Notes: generated by a model from the sequence alone, not told the origin. A DNA stretch of 64,000 bases from Clostridia bacterium (GCA_017521565.1 JAFXCE010000124.1:1-64000), one strand, 5' to 3'. Counted from the first letter of the stretch, positions 34,106 through 43,256 are shown. Numbers and translations are program-made.

Positions 34106-34828
34106 ATGCTTCAGGAAAACAAGACGTGGTATCTGCGCGGCATGCGAGACGGCGTGCCGATTATGCTGGGCTATGCGGCGGTCGGCTTCACGCTGGGTAT
34201 CGCTGCGCGCAATGCGGGGCTGACGGCCTTTCAGGCGTTTTTGGCCAGCCTGCTCAACAACGCTTCCGCCGGCGAAAAGGCTGGATTCACGGTCATAGAA
34301 CACAACGAGGGCTATATCGCCATGGCGATCATGATGCTCATCATCAACGCCCGCTATCTGCTCATGTCCTGTTCGCTCAGTCAGAAGATTTCACCGAAGA
34401 CCGGACTCATTCCGCGTCTGATCATCGGCTTTGAGGTCACGGACGAGATTTTCGGCGTACAGATGAATGTGCCGGGGATGATCAATCCGTTTTATACCTA
34501 CGGCGTGATCACCATGGCGCTGCCGGGCTGGTCGCTGGGCACGTATTTCGGCGTGGTGATGGGCAACGTCCTGCCCGCCAACATCGTCAGCGCGCTGAGT
34601 GTGGGCCTGTACGGCATGTTCCTTGCGATCATCATTCCCCCGGCAAAGAAGAGCCGCATCATCGCTGCGTTGGTTGTGATCGCCATGGCGGCCAGCTGTG
34701 CGTTTGCGTATCTGCCGCTTTTGTCCGGCGTGTCTGCCGGCATGCGCGTGATTATCCTGACCGTGGTCATCTCTGCCGCGGCGGCGTATCTGTTCCCGGT
34801 GAAGGAGGAGGACGGCTATGGAGCGTAA
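34106..34828 (+). CDS. azlC: Branched-chain amino acid exporter subunit AzlC
   Basis: A 240-residue membrane protein with seven or eight helices, the large subunit of the AzlCD (LIV-E) exporter. GVPIMLGYAAVGFTLGIAAR (about residues 14-33) and NARYLLMSCSLSQKI (about 79-93) are family segments. It exports branched-chain amino acids or azaleucine analogues. GGAGGAGGGG precedes the ATG. It overlaps azlD by 11 nt, the usual arrangement for these partner subunits. Confidence 0.92.
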   Translation: MLQENKTWYLRGMRDGVPIMLGYAAVGFTLGIAARNAGLTAFQAFLASLLNNASAGEKAGFTVIEHNEGYIAMAIMMLIINARYLLMSCSLSQKISPKTGLIPRLIIGFEVTDEIFGVQMNVPGMINPFYTYGVITMALPGWSLGTYFGVVMGNVLPANIVSALSVGLYGMFLAIIIPPAKKSRIIAALVVIAMAASCAFAYLPLLSGVSAGMRVIILTVVISAAAAYLFPVKEEDGYGA

Positions 34829-35126
34829 CATCTATGTGTATATCCTCGTCATGTTCGTGGTTACGTATCTCATCCGCGTGCTGCCGCTGACGCTGATCAG
34901 AAAGCCCATCAAAAACCGCTTTATTCGCTCCTTCCTGTATTATGTGCCCTATGTCACCCTCGCGGTGATGACCTTTCCTGACATCGTACAGGCGACGACG
35001 GCGCCTATTGCGGGCCTGCTTGCGCTGATTGCGGGCATTGCGCTGGCTTGGAGCGGCAGAAGCCTTCTGACCGTGGCGGTCGCGTCCTGCGCAGTGGTGT
35101 TCATCACCGAGATGATCGTGCTGTAA
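34818..35126 (+). CDS. azlD: Branched-chain amino acid exporter subunit AzlD
   Basis: A 102-residue protein with four helices, the small subunit that works with AzlC; YLIRVLPLTLIRKPIKNRFIRSF is split around residues 13-36 and is typical. Its start lies inside the azlC end, whose GAAGGAGGAGG is its ribosome binding site. A HAD phosphatase gene begins 25 nt later. Confidence 0.9.
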   Translation: MERNIYVYILVMFVVTYLIRVLPLTLIRKPIKNRFIRSFLYYVPYVTLAVMTFPDIVQATTAPIAGLLALIAGIALAWSGRSLLTVAVASCAVVFITEMIVL

Positions 35127-35151
35127 TATGGCACGCGAAAGGGAGAACAAC

Positions 35152-35844
35152 GTGTATAAGCTGATCGTCTTTGATCTGGACGGTACCCTTGCCGCGCTGG
35201 GGAAGGGAATCCTTCCGCAGGACCTTGCGCTGCTGCGCAGGCTGGAGGAGGCGGGTGCGCGCATCGCCATCTGCTCCGGCAAGCCGACATATTACCTGTG
35301 CGGCCTGATGCGTCAGGTCGGGCTGAGCGCGCCGGTGCTTGTGGGGGAGAACGGCGCGGTGATCCAGCTGGGGGTGGATCTGCCGCCCAAGGATTATTTC
35401 GTCGCGCCCTACAGCGATGCGGCGAAGTGTTCCATCCGCCTGCTGCGTGATGCGCTTGAGCGCGGCGTGCCGGGCATGTGGTATCAGCCCAACGAGGTTG
35501 GCCTCACGCCCTTTCCGCGCTCTGATGCGGAGTTTGACGCTGTGCAGCGCGTAATTGATACGCTTGCGCCCGAACTGCGCGATGTGATCATCTACCGGCA
35601 CTGCGATAGCTTTGACATCACGCCGGAGGGCATCACGAAGAGCAGCGGCCTTGCGCGTCTGGGTGCGCTGCTGGGCGTTGCGCCGGAGGAGACGATTGCC
35701 GTCGGCGACGGTGTGAACGACTATCCGATGTTTGAATACGCAGGGCTTTCTGTGGGTGTGAATGTCAAAGACGAGGGACGCGTCGATGTGAATTTTGCTT
35801 CGGCGCATGAAGCGCTGTGTTTTTTGATGGAACAGGTGCAGTAG
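35152..35844 (+). CDS. HAD-superfamily (Cof-like) phosphatase
   Basis: A 230-residue HAD hydrolase with motif I KLIVFDLDGTL (nucleophile Asp9, Asp11), motif II ICSGK (about residue 43), a C2-type cap in the middle, the conserved Lys in GITKSSGL (motif III) and motif IV VGDGVNDYPMF. It is likely a phosphosugar or phosphoglycolate-type phosphatase; the substrate is not evident. A GTG at 35152 with GGGAG upstream is preferred to an ATG at 35128 that lacks a ribosome binding site. It follows azlD by 25 nt, likely in the same transcript. Confidence 0.85.
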   Translation: MYKLIVFDLDGTLAALGKGILPQDLALLRRLEEAGARIAICSGKPTYYLCGLMRQVGLSAPVLVGENGAVIQLGVDLPPKDYFVAPYSDAAKCSIRLLRDALERGVPGMWYQPNEVGLTPFPRSDAEFDAVQRVIDTLAPELRDVIIYRHCDSFDITPEGITKSSGLARLGALLGVAPEETIAVGDGVNDYPMFEYAGLSVGVNVKDEGRVDVNFASAHEALCFLMEQVQ

Positions 35845-35872
35845 GAACTGTGCGGGAGAAAGGGGAAAGAAC

Positions 35873-36796
35873 ATGGATAGAAGAATGCGCCTGCTGTATG
35901 GGGTGATCCGCATCCTGCTGGTTGTGCTGCTTGTGGTCAGCGCGATCCGCGTGGGCATGTATGCGGCGGATTATCTGCAGGCGCGAAGGGCCTCCAAGGG
36001 GCTGAGGGAGGCTTACCATGCGGAGGAAGCGATTCCTGCCGGCACGCCGCAGGAGGTGTTCGTGCCGGCTGAAACGCCTGTGCAGACCATTGCGGAGGAT
36101 ACTCCATCCGCTGCTCCGGCTTCTCCTGCGCCCGAAGTGCTGGAGAGCATCTATTATCCCGACAATCCGATGGCCAAGGTTTCCTCCAGATTTCAAAAGA
36201 TCCGCAGGCAGAATAAGGACATCGTCGGCTGGCTGACCATTGATGAACTCGTCGATGAGGCGGTTGTGCATCGGGATAATCAATATTATCTGGATCATGA
36301 TTATCGGGGCTATCGCAATGTCAACGGAGCGATCTTCCTTGACGAAGCCTGCGACCTGAATACGCGGCCCTATACGCTGATGCTCTTTGGTCATAACATG
36401 AAAAACGGACTCATGTTCGGCGGACTGAGGAATTATGAGAACATCGGCTTTTATCGCCGCAATCCGCTGATCACGTTTGATACGGCCTATGAGAATGGGC
36501 GATATGTGATTTTTTCCGTTGCGACGGTCAATTTGAATCCGCACAGCCGCAATTATGTCGATTTTTTCGGATTGACCGGACAGGAGGTTTCCCGGCGCAG
36601 GTCGGCGATCCGCGCGCTGAAAAACTGCTCGCTGTACACGGCGGCGATCGATGTGGAGGCGGAGGATCAGATTCTGCTGCTGATTACCTGTGTGGATGAT
36701 GACAACGAGCGCCGCGTGATCGCGGCCCGCCGTGTGCGTCCGGATGAAGATGAGGAATGGATCCGGCGCTATGTGCAGGAGGTTCGAAAAAAATAA
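35873..36796 (+). CDS. srtB: Class B sortase
   Basis: A 307-residue membrane-anchored transpeptidase: helix at about residues 8-32, a Pro/Ala-rich linker (about 50-90), then the sortase barrel with catalytic His174 in FGHNMKNG, Cys273 in LLLITC and an Arg near 280-281 in NERRVIAARR. These choices and length fit SrtB. It attaches proteins with NPQTN-like or LPXTG-like signals to the wall. No such signal is evident in the C-termini of the secreted proteins of this window. GAAAGGGGAAAG precedes the ATG, 28 nt after the HAD gene. Confidence 0.92.
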   Translation: MDRRMRLLYGVIRILLVVLLVVSAIRVGMYAADYLQARRASKGLREAYHAEEAIPAGTPQEVFVPAETPVQTIAEDTPSAAPASPAPEVLESIYYPDNPMAKVSSRFQKIRRQNKDIVGWLTIDELVDEAVVHRDNQYYLDHDYRGYRNVNGAIFLDEACDLNTRPYTLMLFGHNMKNGLMFGGLRNYENIGFYRRNPLITFDTAYENGRYVIFSVATVNLNPHSRNYVDFFGLTGQEVSRRRSAIRALKNCSLYTAAIDVEAEDQILLLITCVDDDNERRVIAARRVRPDEDEEWIRRYVQEVRKK

Positions 36797-36880
36797 CGCA
36801 CCGAAAAATTACAGAACATGCAAGAATTTCCTTCTTTGGATCGTCGTATAGGCAGCGACGGACAAAGGGGGATTTTTCTC

Positions 36881-38053
36881 ATGAAACACACCGTGTTCTG
36901 CGTGCTTGCGCTGCTGATGCTGCTTTTTTGCACGGCGGCCTGCGCGCAGGAATACACGTTTGAAGACGAGAGCAACAGCTATTTTGTCTGCAGGGTCTTT
37001 GGCAGCGAACTCACGCCGGAGGGGGAAATGATCTTTGAGTCTCTTCTGCGCGAAGGAGACGAAGTGCTTTGCGGTACGATGTTTACCGAGGAATACAAAA
37101 CACAGACCAGCATAACGGGCCGCGGCGCGGCGCTGCTCGCTGTCCGCCGGGATGGAAAGATTCTGCTGATGGGCGCGGACAGGAACAGCGATAAAAACTG
37201 GCATGCGAGCATGGAGACGGACAGCTTCCTGCCGCCGGATGCGGTGTTTACGATTACCTGCGAACCCATGGGGACGAAGTACGTCTCTTATGTCCATCTT
37301 GCGCTGACGGTGGACGATGAGGTGTTTGCTTTGCGCACGCGGTTTAGCGGTGCGCTGGATCTGTACGAATACCGCCGCAAGGAAGCGGATGGCTGTGAGC
37401 TGGTTATCAATTGCTATGGCGGCTCGTATCGCTGCACGGAAAGAAGGGACGGCGAGGAGACGACGATTCATGCGCCGGATGGCGGTCTGCCCACCCGCCT
37501 TTGCGCCTGGACGGTGGAGAGTTTTCCGGATACGCCGGAGAGGATTGATGCGTGGCTTGCTGCGCATCCGATGGACGAACCGGAGGACGTTGGCTATATC
37601 TGGGGTGTGAACCTGCGCGAGAAACCGACCGGGCAGTCACGTTCATGGGGAACGTATTCTGCTAAAGTGAAGATCCTTGATAAGCAGCCGGGCAAAGAAG
37701 CGCCGTGGTTCCATGTAAGAATCGGAAACCTTGAAGGATGGGTCAGCGGCGTGTATCTGCGCACACAGCGCGCTGTGCGCGCGGATGAATGGGCGGATTC
37801 CGTCAATACGGTGCTGCGCGTCTGCCGCATGAAGGGAGAGACGACGCTTCTGCGGCTGCCGGACGGCGAAGCGGTGACAGATGTTCCTGCGGGAGCGCTG
37901 CTGCATGTCATCGAGGAAAATAATGGATGGCTGCATGTGATCCTCCCGCGAGGGGAGATTTCGTGGCAAACCGACTGGGACGGCACATATGGCTTTATCC
38001 CTGTGAAGGATGCGGTAGTCGGCATATCGATCGCAGATGCGATGGGAAAGTAA
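36881..38053 (+). CDS. Secreted protein with SH3-like domains
   Basis: A 390-residue exported protein: basic start, hydrophobic residues 4-17, then TAACAQEY, cleavable by signal peptidase I or possibly a weak lipobox. Residues about 25-230 are beta-rich and unknown. An SH3-like domain follows (about 240-305, with VNLREKPTGQSRSWGTY and WVSGVYLR), then a second at about 310-385. SH3-like domains usually bind the wall. AAAGGGGGA precedes the ATG. It lies 84 nt after srtB and could be in the same operon, but has no sorting signal. Confidence 0.78.
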   Translation: MKHTVFCVLALLMLLFCTAACAQEYTFEDESNSYFVCRVFGSELTPEGEMIFESLLREGDEVLCGTMFTEEYKTQTSITGRGAALLAVRRDGKILLMGADRNSDKNWHASMETDSFLPPDAVFTITCEPMGTKYVSYVHLALTVDDEVFALRTRFSGALDLYEYRRKEADGCELVINCYGGSYRCTERRDGEETTIHAPDGGLPTRLCAWTVESFPDTPERIDAWLAAHPMDEPEDVGYIWGVNLREKPTGQSRSWGTYSAKVKILDKQPGKEAPWFHVRIGNLEGWVSGVYLRTQRAVRADEWADSVNTVLRVCRMKGETTLLRLPDGEAVTDVPAGALLHVIEENNGWLHVILPRGEISWQTDWDGTYGFIPVKDAVVGISIADAMGK

Positions 38054-38054
38054 T

Positions 38055-38090
38055 AAAGCAGCTGCCTGTTTGATTGCAGGCAGCTGCTTT
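38055..38090. terminator. Bidirectional terminator
   Basis: AAGCAGCTGCCTG pairs with CAGGCAGCTGCTT around TTTGATTG, between two convergent genes. Confidence 0.8.
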
Positions 38091-38107
38091 GTTATGTGCG
38101 GCTTGTA

Positions 38108-40123
38108 TTACTTGATCGGGCTCCACTTGAACTCAGGCTGGTTGTACACGAGCACGAGCGCATCGCCCTCGCGCTTATAGACCGCCATGCAGTACGGCGC
38201 AAGCTCAAGGTTTTCCGCCCATACATAGGCTTCCGTCATGTTCTGCAGGAAGACGTATTCTCCGCGCGCGCTGGCATGGACGCCCTCGGGCAGATGCGTC
38301 GGCCAGCAGGAGGAGACAACGTCCTCACAAATGAGCCGGTAGAGCGGCTTATAGAAATCCCTTTCAAGGCGCGTGGCAATGTAGTACGCCTTGCCCTTGC
38401 CGAAGGCATGCTCCGTCACCACGGGCGCGCCGGAGAAGTAATCCTCATCGTAGACCATCAGCGGCTGCGCGCCCTCAAGCGCGGCGACCTCGCACAGGAT
38501 GCTGCCGTGGGCGACCTGCGGCAGCTCGTCGCTCTCGGTCACGCAGCGGCGGGTTTCCCCGTCGTACATCGCGTCAATCTCCATCCTGCGCACACCAAGC
38601 ACATCGGTAAGGTTGTGCGGCGTATCGCCGAGGTAGCAAAGATCGGTCTCATTCACCACGCCGGACCAGTAGGTGACGACCAGCACGCCGCCATCCTGAA
38701 CGAACCTGCGCAGCTTTTCGCAGAAATCCTCGCGCAGCATATAGAGCATCGGCGCGACGACAACCTTGTAGCCGGTCAGGTCGCTGTCCTGATTGATGAT
38801 CTGCACGTCGATGCCGTTCTGCGTGAGGCCCTGGTGGTGGCGCAGCAGCTCATGCTTATAGGAGAGGCCCTTGTTGCGCGGGCCCTGCGCATCCTCAAGC
38901 GCCCATTTGTTGCTCCAGTCGTAGACGATGGCGGCCTGCTTTTCGCGCTTGGCGCCTGCAACGGGCGCAATCTCCTTGAGGATGCTGCCCAGCTCAGCGC
39001 ATTCCATGTAAATGCGGTTGTCCTCGCGGCAGTCGTGCGAGACGACGGCGGCGTGGAACTTTTCGCTGGAGCCCTGGCTCTGGCGCCACTGGAAATACAG
39101 CACGCCATCGCCGCCGTGCGCAACGGTCTGCAGGCCGGCAAAGATGTTCATGCCGGGCTTTTTGCCCTTGGAGATGGGCTGCCAGTTGGTCGGACCGGGG
39201 CAGTTTTCCATCAGCCAGAACGGCTGGCCCTTCACGGAGTAGTAAAGGTCATGCATGAACGCCGTGTCAATGGCCGTGTCCTCAATGGTTTCGGTCGGCT
39301 TATGCCAGGTAGGATAGGCGTCCCAGGTGGCCAGGTCGATCTCCTTCGCCATATCGAAGTAGTCGATGCCGTCGTAGAAGTACATCATGTTCGCGCAGAC
39401 CTTGCTCTCCGGCACGATCTCGCGGAGGCAGTCGCGCTCCCACTTCATGAAGTCGATCGTCTGATGGGAGACGAAGCGCTTCCAGTCGAGCTTCAGACCA
39501 TGGACGCTGTTTTCGCCGTGCGGCGCGGGACTCTCGATGTAGGAGAAATCCGGATAGTCATGGCTCCAGAACTTGCTGTTCCAGGCCTTGTTGACCGCCT
39601 CAATCGTGCCGTATTTTTCCCGGAGCCAGCCGCGGAACGCCTCCTGGCAGAGCTCGCAGTGGCATTCGCCGCCGTATTCGTTGGAAAGATGCCACATGAT
39701 CACGCCGGGATGACGGCCAAAGCGGGCGGCCAGCTGCTGGTTCATCTGCTTGACTTTCTCGCGGTAGACGGGAGAGGTGTAGCAGTGGTTGTGGCGCTCG
39801 CCGAAAAGGTTGCGCACGCGGTTCGCGCCTACGCGCAGCACCTCCGGGTATTTGCGCGTCATCCACGCGGGGCGCGCGCCAGAGGGTGTTGCCAGATTCA
39901 CCCTGACGCCGGCGGCATAGAGATCGTCGATGATCTTCGCCATCCAGTCGAGGTTGTACTTGCCCTCCTCGGGCTCAAGGGTTGCCCAGGCGAAAATGCC
40001 CAGAGAGACGACGCTGATATTCGCTTTTTTCATCAGCTCAATGTCCTGCGCGAGGATGTCCGGGCGGTCAAGCCACTGATCAGGATTGTAATCTGCACCG
40101 TAGTATACTTTGGAATGCGGCAT
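38108..40123 (-). CDS. GH42 beta-galactosidase
   Basis: A 671-residue GH42 enzyme. The (beta/alpha)8 barrel starts YYGADYNPDQW; the acid/base is Glu149 in HLSNEYGG and the nucleophile probably Glu306 in FWLMENCPG. Cys114, Cys154, Cys156 and Cys159 match the zinc site of many GH42 proteins. The trimerisation domain and a C-terminal beta-domain follow. It has no signal peptide and would act on imported galacto-oligosaccharides. AAGGAGC precedes the ATG. Its promoter overlaps that of the divergent gene. Confidence 0.94.
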   Translation of the reverse strand: MPHSKVYYGADYNPDQWLDRPDILAQDIELMKKANISVVSLGIFAWATLEPEEGKYNLDWMAKIIDDLYAAGVRVNLATPSGARPAWMTRKYPEVLRVGANRVRNLFGERHNHCYTSPVYREKVKQMNQQLAARFGRHPGVIMWHLSNEYGGECHCELCQEAFRGWLREKYGTIEAVNKAWNSKFWSHDYPDFSYIESPAPHGENSVHGLKLDWKRFVSHQTIDFMKWERDCLREIVPESKVCANMMYFYDGIDYFDMAKEIDLATWDAYPTWHKPTETIEDTAIDTAFMHDLYYSVKGQPFWLMENCPGPTNWQPISKGKKPGMNIFAGLQTVAHGGDGVLYFQWRQSQGSSEKFHAAVVSHDCREDNRIYMECAELGSILKEIAPVAGAKREKQAAIVYDWSNKWALEDAQGPRNKGLSYKHELLRHHQGLTQNGIDVQIINQDSDLTGYKVVVAPMLYMLREDFCEKLRRFVQDGGVLVVTYWSGVVNETDLCYLGDTPHNLTDVLGVRRMEIDAMYDGETRRCVTESDELPQVAHGSILCEVAALEGAQPLMVYDEDYFSGAPVVTEHAFGKGKAYYIATRLERDFYKPLYRLICEDVVSSCWPTHLPEGVHASARGEYVFLQNMTEAYVWAENLELAPYCMAVYKREGDALVLVYNQPEFKWSPIK

Positions 40124-40141
40124 GGGGAAAGCTCCTTTCTG

Positions 40142-40191
40142 ATGATATGAAACGGATTTGGATTGACAAGGAAGCTGGGGCGTGGTATATT
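40142..40191. promoter_or_regulatory. Overlapping divergent promoters
   Basis: Plus strand: TTGACA (40163-40168), 17 bp, TATATT (40186-40191). Minus strand: TTGTCA (40169-40164), 16 bp, TATCAT (40147-40142). The two -35 boxes occupy the same bases, so polymerase binding should be mutually exclusive. Confidence 0.65.
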
Positions 40192-40197
40192 ACTTGG

Positions 40198-40242
40198 GCA
40201 GCTTTCAGCGTTTCTTTATCAAACGCGGAGAGCTGCTTTTTT
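40198..40242 (+). promoter_or_regulatory. Terminator-like hairpin in the leader of the YczE-like gene
   Basis: GCAGCT (40198-40203) pairs with AGCTGC (40231-40236), GCGTTT with AAACGC inside, and six T residues follow. The predicted transcript begins at the stem. The loop CTTTATCAA (40214-40222) is complementary at 8 of 9 positions to TTGATAAGG (40243-40251), which includes part of the ribosome binding site. An attenuation or start-site masking role is inferred. Confidence 0.55.
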
Positions 40243-40264
40243 GTTGATAAGGAGGCGTATACCG

Positions 40265-40954
40265 ATGAAAAAGAAACCTGTGCTGCACAGCGAAGCAGCT
40301 TATCTGCTGGGTATTGCGATTCTGGCGCTGGGTACGGCATTGATGGAAAAGGCGGATTTCGGCATGTCCATGGTGGTCGCGCCGGCATATCTTCTGCATC
40401 TCAGGCTGGTGGAAGCGCTGCCGTTTTTCTCGTTCGGCATGGCGGAATACATGCTTCAGGGCGTGATTCTGGTGCTCTTGGCGTTGGCGATGCGCCGTTT
40501 CAGGCGCGTCTATCTCTTGTCCTTCGGCACGGCGGTGCTCTACGGGTTTACGCTTGACGCCATGCTGGCGCTTGCTGCGCCGCTGGGCGCGGACAGCTTT
40601 GCGCTGCGCGTGCTGTGGTATGTGCTGGGCATGGTCGTCTGTTCACTGGGCGTCGCGCTGTTTTTCAAGACGTATATTTCGCCTGAGGCATATGAACTCT
40701 TTGTTAAGGAGATCGCCGGGAGGACCGGGCAGCCGATTGCAAAGGTCAAGACGATCTATGACTGCGTGAGCTGTCTGCTCTCTGTGATCATGAGCTTTGC
40801 CTTTTTCGGGTTCGGACATTTCGAGGGTGTAAAGCTGGGCACGGTGATTTGCGCGTTGGTCAACGGAGCAATCATCGGCGCGATCTCCGCATGGCTGGAT
40901 CGGACCTTTGATCTCCGCGATGCGCTTGCGCTGCGCAGCTTTTTTGAAGCATAA
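40265..40954 (+). CDS. YczE/YitT-like membrane protein
   Basis: A 229-residue protein with five or six helices. LGTALMEKADFGMSMVVAPAYLLH (split around residues 18-42) fits the YczE-like group related to YitT, with its ADFGMS segment after helix 1. Function of these proteins is not known. AAGGAGG lies 7-13 nt before the ATG at 40265. The leader contains a terminator-like hairpin and the promoter overlaps that of the GH42 gene. Confidence 0.75.
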   Translation: MKKKPVLHSEAAYLLGIAILALGTALMEKADFGMSMVVAPAYLLHLRLVEALPFFSFGMAEYMLQGVILVLLALAMRRFRRVYLLSFGTAVLYGFTLDAMLALAAPLGADSFALRVLWYVLGMVVCSLGVALFFKTYISPEAYELFVKEIAGRTGQPIAKVKTIYDCVSCLLSVIMSFAFFGFGHFEGVKLGTVICALVNGAIIGAISAWLDRTFDLRDALALRSFFEA

Positions 40955-41164
40955 GATGAACCGCATAGACAGCTGGGCGCTGCCCGGCTTTTTGTATACG
41001 GTGAAACATCGTATGCGACTGAATACAGTATAGTTGTTCTGCGGATGAAAGTCAATTTGCATGCGGGGATGCGTGCAGATTCGTTGACAGATTCTGTCTG
41101 GCATGTTAATCTGTTGTCATACTGAATGCTGGCAGGCATTCGCAAAAGAAGGAGGAAGTCCCTA

Positions 41165-43210
41165 ATGAAAAAGAGCATCATTGCCCTTGTTCTCGCGCTG
41201 TGCATGATTATGCCTGCGTGCGGCATGGCGGCTGCTTACACCCCCGGCACCTATGAAGCCGAGGCAACCGGCATGATGGGCCCGGTGAAGGTGACCGTCA
41301 CTGTGAGCGAGACTGAAATCACCGACATCATCGCCGACGTGTCCGGTGAAACCGAGAGCATCGCAGCGCCGGTTCCGGAAGCGCTGAAGTCCGCGATCCT
41401 CGCTGCGCAGAGCGCCGAGGTTGACGGCGTGGCGGGCGCGACCATGACCAGCAACGCCATCAAGGCCGCCGTGCAGAAGTGCCTTGACGAGGCTGCTGGC
41501 GCCACTGCGTGGGACGGCACCTATACCGCCGGTACCTATACCGCTGCTGCCAAGGGCCGCAACGGCGATGTGACCGTTGAGGTTACCTTCACCGAGAACG
41601 CCATCGCGGATGTGAAGGTTGTCTCTCATGCGGAAAACCTGGGCCTTGGCTACGGCGTGCCGAATGCGCCGCTTGATACCTTCCCGGGCAAGATCGTGGA
41701 GAATCAGTCTCTGGCCATTGACGTTGTGACCAACGCGACTGTCTCCGGCAACGCCGTGATCGCTGCTGTGGCCGATGCCGTTGCGCAGGCTGGCGGCGAC
41801 GCCGAGGTGCTCAAGGCGAAGGCTGTTCCGGCCGCGGCTGTCGATACCGTTTATGAGGTGGACGTCGTGGTTGTCGGCGCGGGCGCTGCAGGCCTGTCCG
41901 CAGCCATCGCTGCGCAGGAAGCGGGCGCGAACGTGCTGCTGCTTGAAAAGGGCGGCCTCTCCGGCGGTTCCACCGTGCGCTCCGGCGGCAAGATCCTTGC
42001 GGCGGGCACCCCGTGGCAGGAGAAGCAGGGCTACACTGACAACGCAGACATGATGTATGAGTATCTGATGAGCTTTGACCGCGACGACATCATGAGCGAG
42101 GAGCTCGTGCGTGCATTCTGCGACAACTCTGCGGAGAACCTGCAGTGGCTCGAGGATCGCGGCGTTATGGTGCAGGACGTTGAGTATATTCACAGCTCCA
42201 TCACCCCGTGGCGCGTGCATAACACCATGGGCGGCGGCGGCCAGACCAGCGGACACGGCGGCCAGTTCACCGCGCCGCTGACCAACCTCTATGAAGGCAA
42301 GGGCGGCAAGACCCTGTACAACTGCCGCGCGGAAGAGCTGATCACCAACGAAGCCGGCGCTGTCGTGGGTGTGAAGGCCACCATGAAAGACGGCACGAAG
42401 GTAGAGGTGAACGCCAAGGCGGTTATCCTCGCTACCGGCGGCTATGCCCAGAATCCGGAAATGCTCGCCAAGTATGCGGACTTCCTGCCCTACAGCCCGT
42501 ATGGTTCCGTGCCGATGACCAACACCGGCGACGGCCTGACCATGGCGGTTGCTGTCGGTGCGAAGAACTTCGACGCTCCGGGCCTGCAGCTGGTGTACGT
42601 CAGCTATGACTGCTACTGCGGCATCAATGAGGAGTCCGGCCTGATCGTCTCTGAGGACGGCCTGCGCGTGGTGGACGAGTACACCTATCAGTCCCATGTT
42701 GCTCAGGCTCTGGCGGATGCGGACAGCACCTGCGGCTTCTATATCGCGGCGAAGAAGGACGGCTATGCCGTTGAGCCGTATCCGATGATCCAGTGGGGCG
42801 TGACGATGGAGCATGTGCCGCATGCGGCCACCATCGGCGAGCTTGCCGCGCTCATCGGCGTGGACGCGGCTGCCCTTGAGGCGACTGTTGCCCGCTACAA
42901 CGAGCTGTGCGCCAAGGGCGTGGACGAGGACTTTAACAAGCCCGCTCAGTACATGATTCCGGTCGAGGGCGACGAGTACTACGCCTTCCGCATGACGCCG
43001 GGCACCTCCGTGACCTTCGGCGGTCTTGAGATCGACACCGGCGCGCATGTGCTGGATACCAACAACCAGCCGATCCCGGGCCTGTATGCTGCGGGTGAGG
43101 TGGCGTTTACCGGCCTGTTTGATGCAGAGTATCCGTGCTGCGGCATGGCGATCGGCTCTGCGGTCTATTATGGCCGCGTGGCTGCGCTCAACGCTGTTGC
43201 AGGCAAGTAA
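41165..43210 (+). CDS. Secreted flavoprotein reductase with two FMN-binding domains
   Basis: A 681-residue exported protein: signal peptide (cleaved near AAAYT, residue 22-25), FMN-binding domain 1 (about 27-108, DGVAGATMTS with probable flavin-accepting Thr93), FMN-binding domain 2 (about 122-208, DVVTNATVSG with Thr192), then an FAD-dependent fumarate-reductase-like domain (about 230-680, VVVVGAGAAGLSAAIAAQEAG, LATGGYAQNPEM and GLYAAGEV). This is the layout of extracellular reductases of urocanate, fumarate or similar acceptors in anaerobes, with covalent FMN added by ApbE. The electron donor and acceptor are not evident; ApbE is not in the window. AAGGAGG precedes the ATG at 41165. Confidence 0.9.
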   Translation: MKKSIIALVLALCMIMPACGMAAAYTPGTYEAEATGMMGPVKVTVTVSETEITDIIADVSGETESIAAPVPEALKSAILAAQSAEVDGVAGATMTSNAIKAAVQKCLDEAAGATAWDGTYTAGTYTAAAKGRNGDVTVEVTFTENAIADVKVVSHAENLGLGYGVPNAPLDTFPGKIVENQSLAIDVVTNATVSGNAVIAAVADAVAQAGGDAEVLKAKAVPAAAVDTVYEVDVVVVGAGAAGLSAAIAAQEAGANVLLLEKGGLSGGSTVRSGGKILAAGTPWQEKQGYTDNADMMYEYLMSFDRDDIMSEELVRAFCDNSAENLQWLEDRGVMVQDVEYIHSSITPWRVHNTMGGGGQTSGHGGQFTAPLTNLYEGKGGKTLYNCRAEELITNEAGAVVGVKATMKDGTKVEVNAKAVILATGGYAQNPEMLAKYADFLPYSPYGSVPMTNTGDGLTMAVAVGAKNFDAPGLQLVYVSYDCYCGINEESGLIVSEDGLRVVDEYTYQSHVAQALADADSTCGFYIAAKKDGYAVEPYPMIQWGVTMEHVPHAATIGELAALIGVDAAALEATVARYNELCAKGVDEDFNKPAQYMIPVEGDEYYAFRMTPGTSVTFGGLEIDTGAHVLDTNNQPIPGLYAAGEVAFTGLFDAEYPCCGMAIGSAVYYGRVAALNAVAGK

Positions 43211-43225
43211 TTCAATACACAAAAT

Positions 43226-43256
43226 GGCCCGTGCCGGATTACCCCGGCACGGGCCG
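43226..43256. terminator. Bidirectional terminator
   Basis: GGCCCGTGCCGG pairs with CCGGCACGGGCC around ATTACC, between the reductase gene and the convergent phosphatase gene. Confidence 0.8.
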
